Shown here: piece by piece, positions 5,038 through 7,169 of the stretch
How positions within the stretch are numbered: the stretch's first letter is position 1
How the letters are laid out: each line of letters opens with the position of its first letter
Assembly (NCBI GenBank): GCA_030146385.1
Contig: JASLBX010000528.1
Location: 1 to 7,169 of the forward strand
DNA: 7,169 nt
Direction: 5' to 3'
DNA from: Jiangellaceae bacterium
GTDB taxonomy: Bacteria > Actinomycetota > Actinomycetes > Jiangellales > Jiangellaceae
Notes under the pieces: model-generated
Databases searched by the model: none
The model's input: the letters and a program-made list of their open reading frames with translations, nothing else
What the model was told of the DNA's origin: nothing
Position numbers and translations under genes: made by a program

Positions 5038-6486
5038 GTGACGGACGTCGTGATCGTCGGATCGGGCCCGAACGGGCTGGCGGCGGCTGTGATTATGGCT
5101 CGGGCGGGCCTGCAAGTCGAGGTGTTCGAGGCGCAGGACACCATCGGCGGCGGTGCTCGCACTCTCGAACTCGGCCTCGCCCCCGGCGTGCGGCATGACC
5201 TGTGCTCGGCCGTCCATCCGATGGCCGCTGCGTCGCCGTTCTTCCGGGTGTTCGACCTCGCGGCGCGCGGCGTCGAGCTCAGGTATCCCGAGGTGTCGTA
5301 CGCCCAGCCGCTGGACGGTGGTCGCGCCGGGATCGCCTACCGCGACCTGGAGCGGACGATCGAAGGCCTGGGCGCGGACGGTGCGTCCTGGCGGCGACTG
5401 ATGAAGCCGTTGGTGGACCACGCCGGCGGAGTCGTCGAGTTCGGGACGTTCGACCGGCGCCGTATTCCGCACGCGCCGTTCACGGCTGCCCGCGTCCTGT
5501 TCGCCACGCTCGACCAGGGCTCGGCGCTGTGGAACCGGCGGTGGCACACGGACGTCGCCCCGGCCCTGCTCAGCGGGGTGGCGGCACATGCGATCACGCC
5601 ACTTCCGAGCCTGGCTGCCGGTGCGGCATCCCTGGTGCTGGCCGCGCTGGCTCATGCACCCGGCTGGCCGCTTGCAGCTGGTGGCAGCCAGGCGATCACC
5701 GACGCGCTTGTCGCGGACCTCAAGGCTCATGGCGGCACCATCACGACGGGCGTGGAGGTGACCGACCTCGGCGAGTTGCCGGCAGCTTCGGCCTACCTGT
5801 TCGACACCACGCCGGCCGCGTTGGTCCGCATCACGGGCGATCGGATGCCTGCCCGCTATGTACGGGCGGTGTCGCGCTATCGGTACGGCAATGCGGTCGC
5901 CAAGGTCGACTTCGCCCTCTCTGGTCCGGTGCCATGGGCGCATCCCGAAGTGCGCCGGGCCGGGACGATCCATCTGGGCGGTACGCGGGCGGAGATGGCT
6001 GCAGCCGAGGCGGCGGTCTTCGACGGACGGCACGCCGATCACCCGATGGTGCTGGCCTCCGACCCGTCCGTCCTCGACCCTGATCGGGTCGTGGGTGGAA
6101 TCAGGCCGTTCTGGACGTACGCCCACGTCCCGGCGGGTTCGACGGTGGATGTGGGTGACACCGCGCAGGCGCAGATCGAGCGATTCGCGCCGGGCTTCAG
6201 TGACGTCGTGGTGGACCGGCAGGTCATTCCCGCGGCGGAGATGGAGCGGCACAACGCCAACTACATTGGCGGCGACATCGCGGCCGGGGCAGTGACGATC
6301 TGGCAGATGCTGGCACGGCCCGCGCTGCGGTGGGATCCGTACGCGACGCCGCTTCCGGGCGTGTACCTGTGCTCTCAGTCCACCCCTCCCGGGCCGGCCG
6401 TCCATGGAATGTGCGGCTGGCACGCGGCCAAACGCGCGCTACGCGACCGGTTCGGGATCCGCCGACTGCCGTCCCTCGCGCCGTAG
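5038..6486 (+). CDS. NAD(P)/FAD-dependent oxidoreductase, phytoene-desaturase-like (COG1233)
   Basis: This 482-residue flavoprotein has an N-terminal Rossmann FAD site, VVIVGSGPNGLAAA at residues 4-17, with the ribose-binding acid E31 after the second strand and the family GG motif TIGGGART at 35-42. The C-terminal FAD-contacting motif GVYLCSQSTPPGPAVHG (441-457) and a final helix with HAAKRAL complete the amine-oxidase/phytoene-desaturase-like layout. Length is typical. The GTG at 5038 is the first start after an in-frame TAG at 5026 and places the glycine motif at the usual distance from the N-terminus. There are no carotenoid genes beside it (no crtB, crtE), so carotenoid substrates are not supported. 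Many actinobacterial members of this family have no known substrate. Its 3' end overlaps the convergent HTTM-like gene by 48 bases. Confidence 0.9.
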   Translation: MTDVVIVGSGPNGLAAAVIMARAGLQVEVFEAQDTIGGGARTLELGLAPGVRHDLCSAVHPMAAASPFFRVFDLAARGVELRYPEVSYAQPLDGGRAGIAYRDLERTIEGLGADGASWRRLMKPLVDHAGGVVEFGTFDRRRIPHAPFTAARVLFATLDQGSALWNRRWHTDVAPALLSGVAAHAITPLPSLAAGAASLVLAALAHAPGWPLAAGGSQAITDALVADLKAHGGTITTGVEVTDLGELPAASAYLFDTTPAALVRITGDRMPARYVRAVSRYRYGNAVAKVDFALSGPVPWAHPEVRRAGTIHLGGTRAEMAAAEAAVFDGRHADHPMVLASDPSVLDPDRVVGGIRPFWTYAHVPAGSTVDVGDTAQAQIERFAPGFSDVVVDRQVIPAAEMERHNANYIGGDIAAGAVTIWQMLARPALRWDPYATPLPGVYLCSQSTPPGPAVHGMCGWHAAKRALRDRFGIRRLPSLAP

Positions 6487-6705
6487 CCGTGCGTTTGCGT
6501 GCCGCTGCGCCCACGGCGCGAGCTGTTCCAGTGGGACGAAGGCCAACCAGCAGATGACCGTCGGCAGGAAGTGAATGCCGAGCGCGAGGTAGGTCATCAG
6601 GTGGAAGCTGAGGTAGAACACGATCGACAGCGCAAGCAACCGGTCGCGCAGGAACAGCACAACTGGTGAGGCGAACTCGGCGATGATGAGCACCCATTGG
6701 GCCAT
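6439..6705 (-). CDS. HTTM-like membrane protein, C-terminal fragment
   Basis: The frame encodes at least 88 residues from an ATG at 6705. Protein-like sequence (YPAILR) continues upstream to about 6723 and then turns into low-quality Arg/Ala-rich translation with a stop at 6808-6810. Hydrophobic segments lie at about 3-18, 24-43 and 46-58, with IAEFASPVVLF, FHLMTYLALGIHFLP and a positively charged tail. This resembles the C-terminal part of HTTM-domain proteins (the family of vitamin K-dependent gamma-carboxylase-like membrane proteins), which are usually about 300 residues or longer. Most of the protein is therefore missing, and the break coincides with the broken N-terminus of the PPIase on the other strand. 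The ATG at 6705 is probably an internal methionine. The family call is from memory of motifs and is moderate. Confidence 0.6.
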   Translation of the reverse strand: MAQWVLIIAEFASPVVLFLRDRLLALSIVFYLSFHLMTYLALGIHFLPTVICWLAFVPLEQLAPWAQRHANARLRREGRQSADPEPVA

Positions 6706-6719
6706 CCGCAGGATCGCGG

Positions 6720-6752
6720 GGTACTCGAGACACAGAGCTGCAATCGCAGCTC
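6720..6752. other. Probable recombination or assembly junction with a small palindrome
   Basis: To the left, minus-strand coding similarity fades near 6723-6729. To the right, plus-strand PPIase similarity begins near 6738 with no start codon. A seven-base inverted repeat, GAGCTGC (6735-6741) and GCAGCTC (6746-6752) with the four-base spacer AATC, lies on the right side of the break. Both flanking genes lack their N-termini here, which is hard to explain by normal gene arrangement. Confidence 0.55.
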
Positions 6753-7169
6753 GGCGGGCCGCGCGACCAGTTCGTCCAGCAGCAGATCGACAGCCTGAGC
6801 CAGCGCTTCAGCAGCCTTCCGACCGAGGCGGCGCAATCGATCGTCGACGGCGCGGTGCTGACGAGCCAGGCCGACGAGTTCGGGGTCTCCGTGAGCGAGG
6901 AGGAGCTCGACGCCGGAGTCGCGGAGCGCCTGACGCTCCCCGAGCGGGTCAACGCCAACCTGATCGTCGTGGATGCGCTCCCGGAGGACGCGGAGCCCGA
7001 CGACGAGCCGACAGACGAGCAGATCGACGCTGCCGTCGCCGAAGCCCAGGAGGCGATCGACCGCATCGAAGGCGGCGCCGAGTTCGCCGCCGTGGCGAGC
7101 GAGGTCAGCGACGACGCAACTGCCGCGAGCGGTGGGGCGCTCGGCTGGTTCGCCGCCGACGACCCGGCC
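6738..7169 (+). CDS. Parvulin-type peptidyl-prolyl isomerase / SurA-like foldase (partial at both ends)
   Basis: The frame runs to the window end and gives 144 residues from LQSQLGG. The first part (QFVQQQIDSLSQRF, then AVLTSQADEFGVSVSEEELDA at about 40-60) looks like the SurA-N chaperone region that precedes the catalytic domain. From about residue 68, ERVNANLIVV starts the PpiC parvulin domain, with GAEFAAVASEVSDDATAASGGALGWF near the end. Such proteins act outside the membrane and help exported proteins fold. The signal peptide or lipobox and the first helices are missing: upstream in this frame there is a TGA at 6687 and no usable start codon, and an internal GTG (6855) would cut the chaperone region. 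It therefore looks broken at about 6738, not naturally short. The style resembles foldases I associate with Chloroflexota as well as actinobacteria, which leaves open whether this end belongs to the same genome. Confidence 0.75.
   Translation, partial: MQSQLGGPRDQFVQQQIDSLSQRFSSLPTEAAQSIVDGAVLTSQADEFGVSVSEEELDAGVAERLTLPERVNANLIVVDALPEDAEPDDEPTDEQIDAAVAEAQEAIDRIEGGAEFAAVASEVSDDATAASGGALGWFAADDPA

Noticed and set aside
4963..6423. Long open frame antisense to the FAD oxidoreductase (486 codons)
   Set aside because: Translation is Arg-rich with no recognisable motif; the plus strand has a full flavoprotein with N- and C-terminal FAD motifs.
5038..6486. Carotenoid biosynthesis gene (crtI)
   Set aside because: Only the general COG1233 layout is seen; no crtB or crtE is adjacent and the family has many non-carotenoid members.
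6224..7066. Minus-strand open frame of 280 codons spanning the right-hand junction
   Set aside because: Ser/Arg-rich low-complexity translation; it overlaps three better-supported frames and crosses the suspected seam.

Overview
This looks like a complete short contig, or a slice, from a GC-rich Gram-positive actinobacterium, probably from a metagenome because coding sequence runs off both ends. The actinobacterial signs are the high G+C, a class E sortase coupled to a tiny membrane protein ending in NDVTVS, a SAM-controlled threonine-synthase-like gene fused by ATGA overlap to a MoaD/ThiS-like gene, TAnnnT -10 boxes placed six bases before start codons (leaderless style), and terminators without U-tracts.

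Layout. Positions 2-421 (+) are the C-terminal part of trehalose-6-phosphate phosphatase (otsB). It converges on a minus-strand pair: an aldose 1-epimerase-like protein (426-1232) preceded by a small membrane protein with an HExxH motif (1235-1678). A divergent regulatory region follows. On the plus strand it carries a -10 box, a well-conserved SAM-I (S-box) riboswitch (1866-1968), a Shine-Dalgarno touching the last riboswitch helix, and a TTG-initiated threonine-synthase-family PLP enzyme (1982-3262). That gene is translationally coupled to a 96-residue sulfur-carrier protein ending in GG (3259-3549). A long inverted-repeat structure (3602-3688) separates this operon from a convergent minus-strand pair, a class E sortase (3884-4588) and a 51-residue membrane protein (3729-3884). 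A cold-shock protein (4760-4960) is divergent from the sortase, with overlapping promoters and a structured leader, and ends in a strong hairpin terminator (4974-5008). A phytoene-desaturase-like FAD oxidoreductase (5038-6486) follows.

The right end is odd. A minus-strand HTTM-like membrane protein (6439-6705 and a little beyond) and a plus-strand parvulin-type PPIase (from about 6738 to the end) both lack their N-termini at the same point, about 6720-6740. This suggests a recombination or assembly junction, so the last ~430 bases may not belong next to the rest.

The most interesting system is the SAM-I riboswitch + threonine-synthase-like enzyme + MoaD-like carrier. Control by SAM points to methionine rather than threonine synthesis. 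The paired GG-ending carrier points to thiocarboxylate sulfur delivery, so the likely job is making homocysteine from an activated homoserine with protein-bound sulfur. This is inference from context; the activating enzyme and any protease needed are not in the window.
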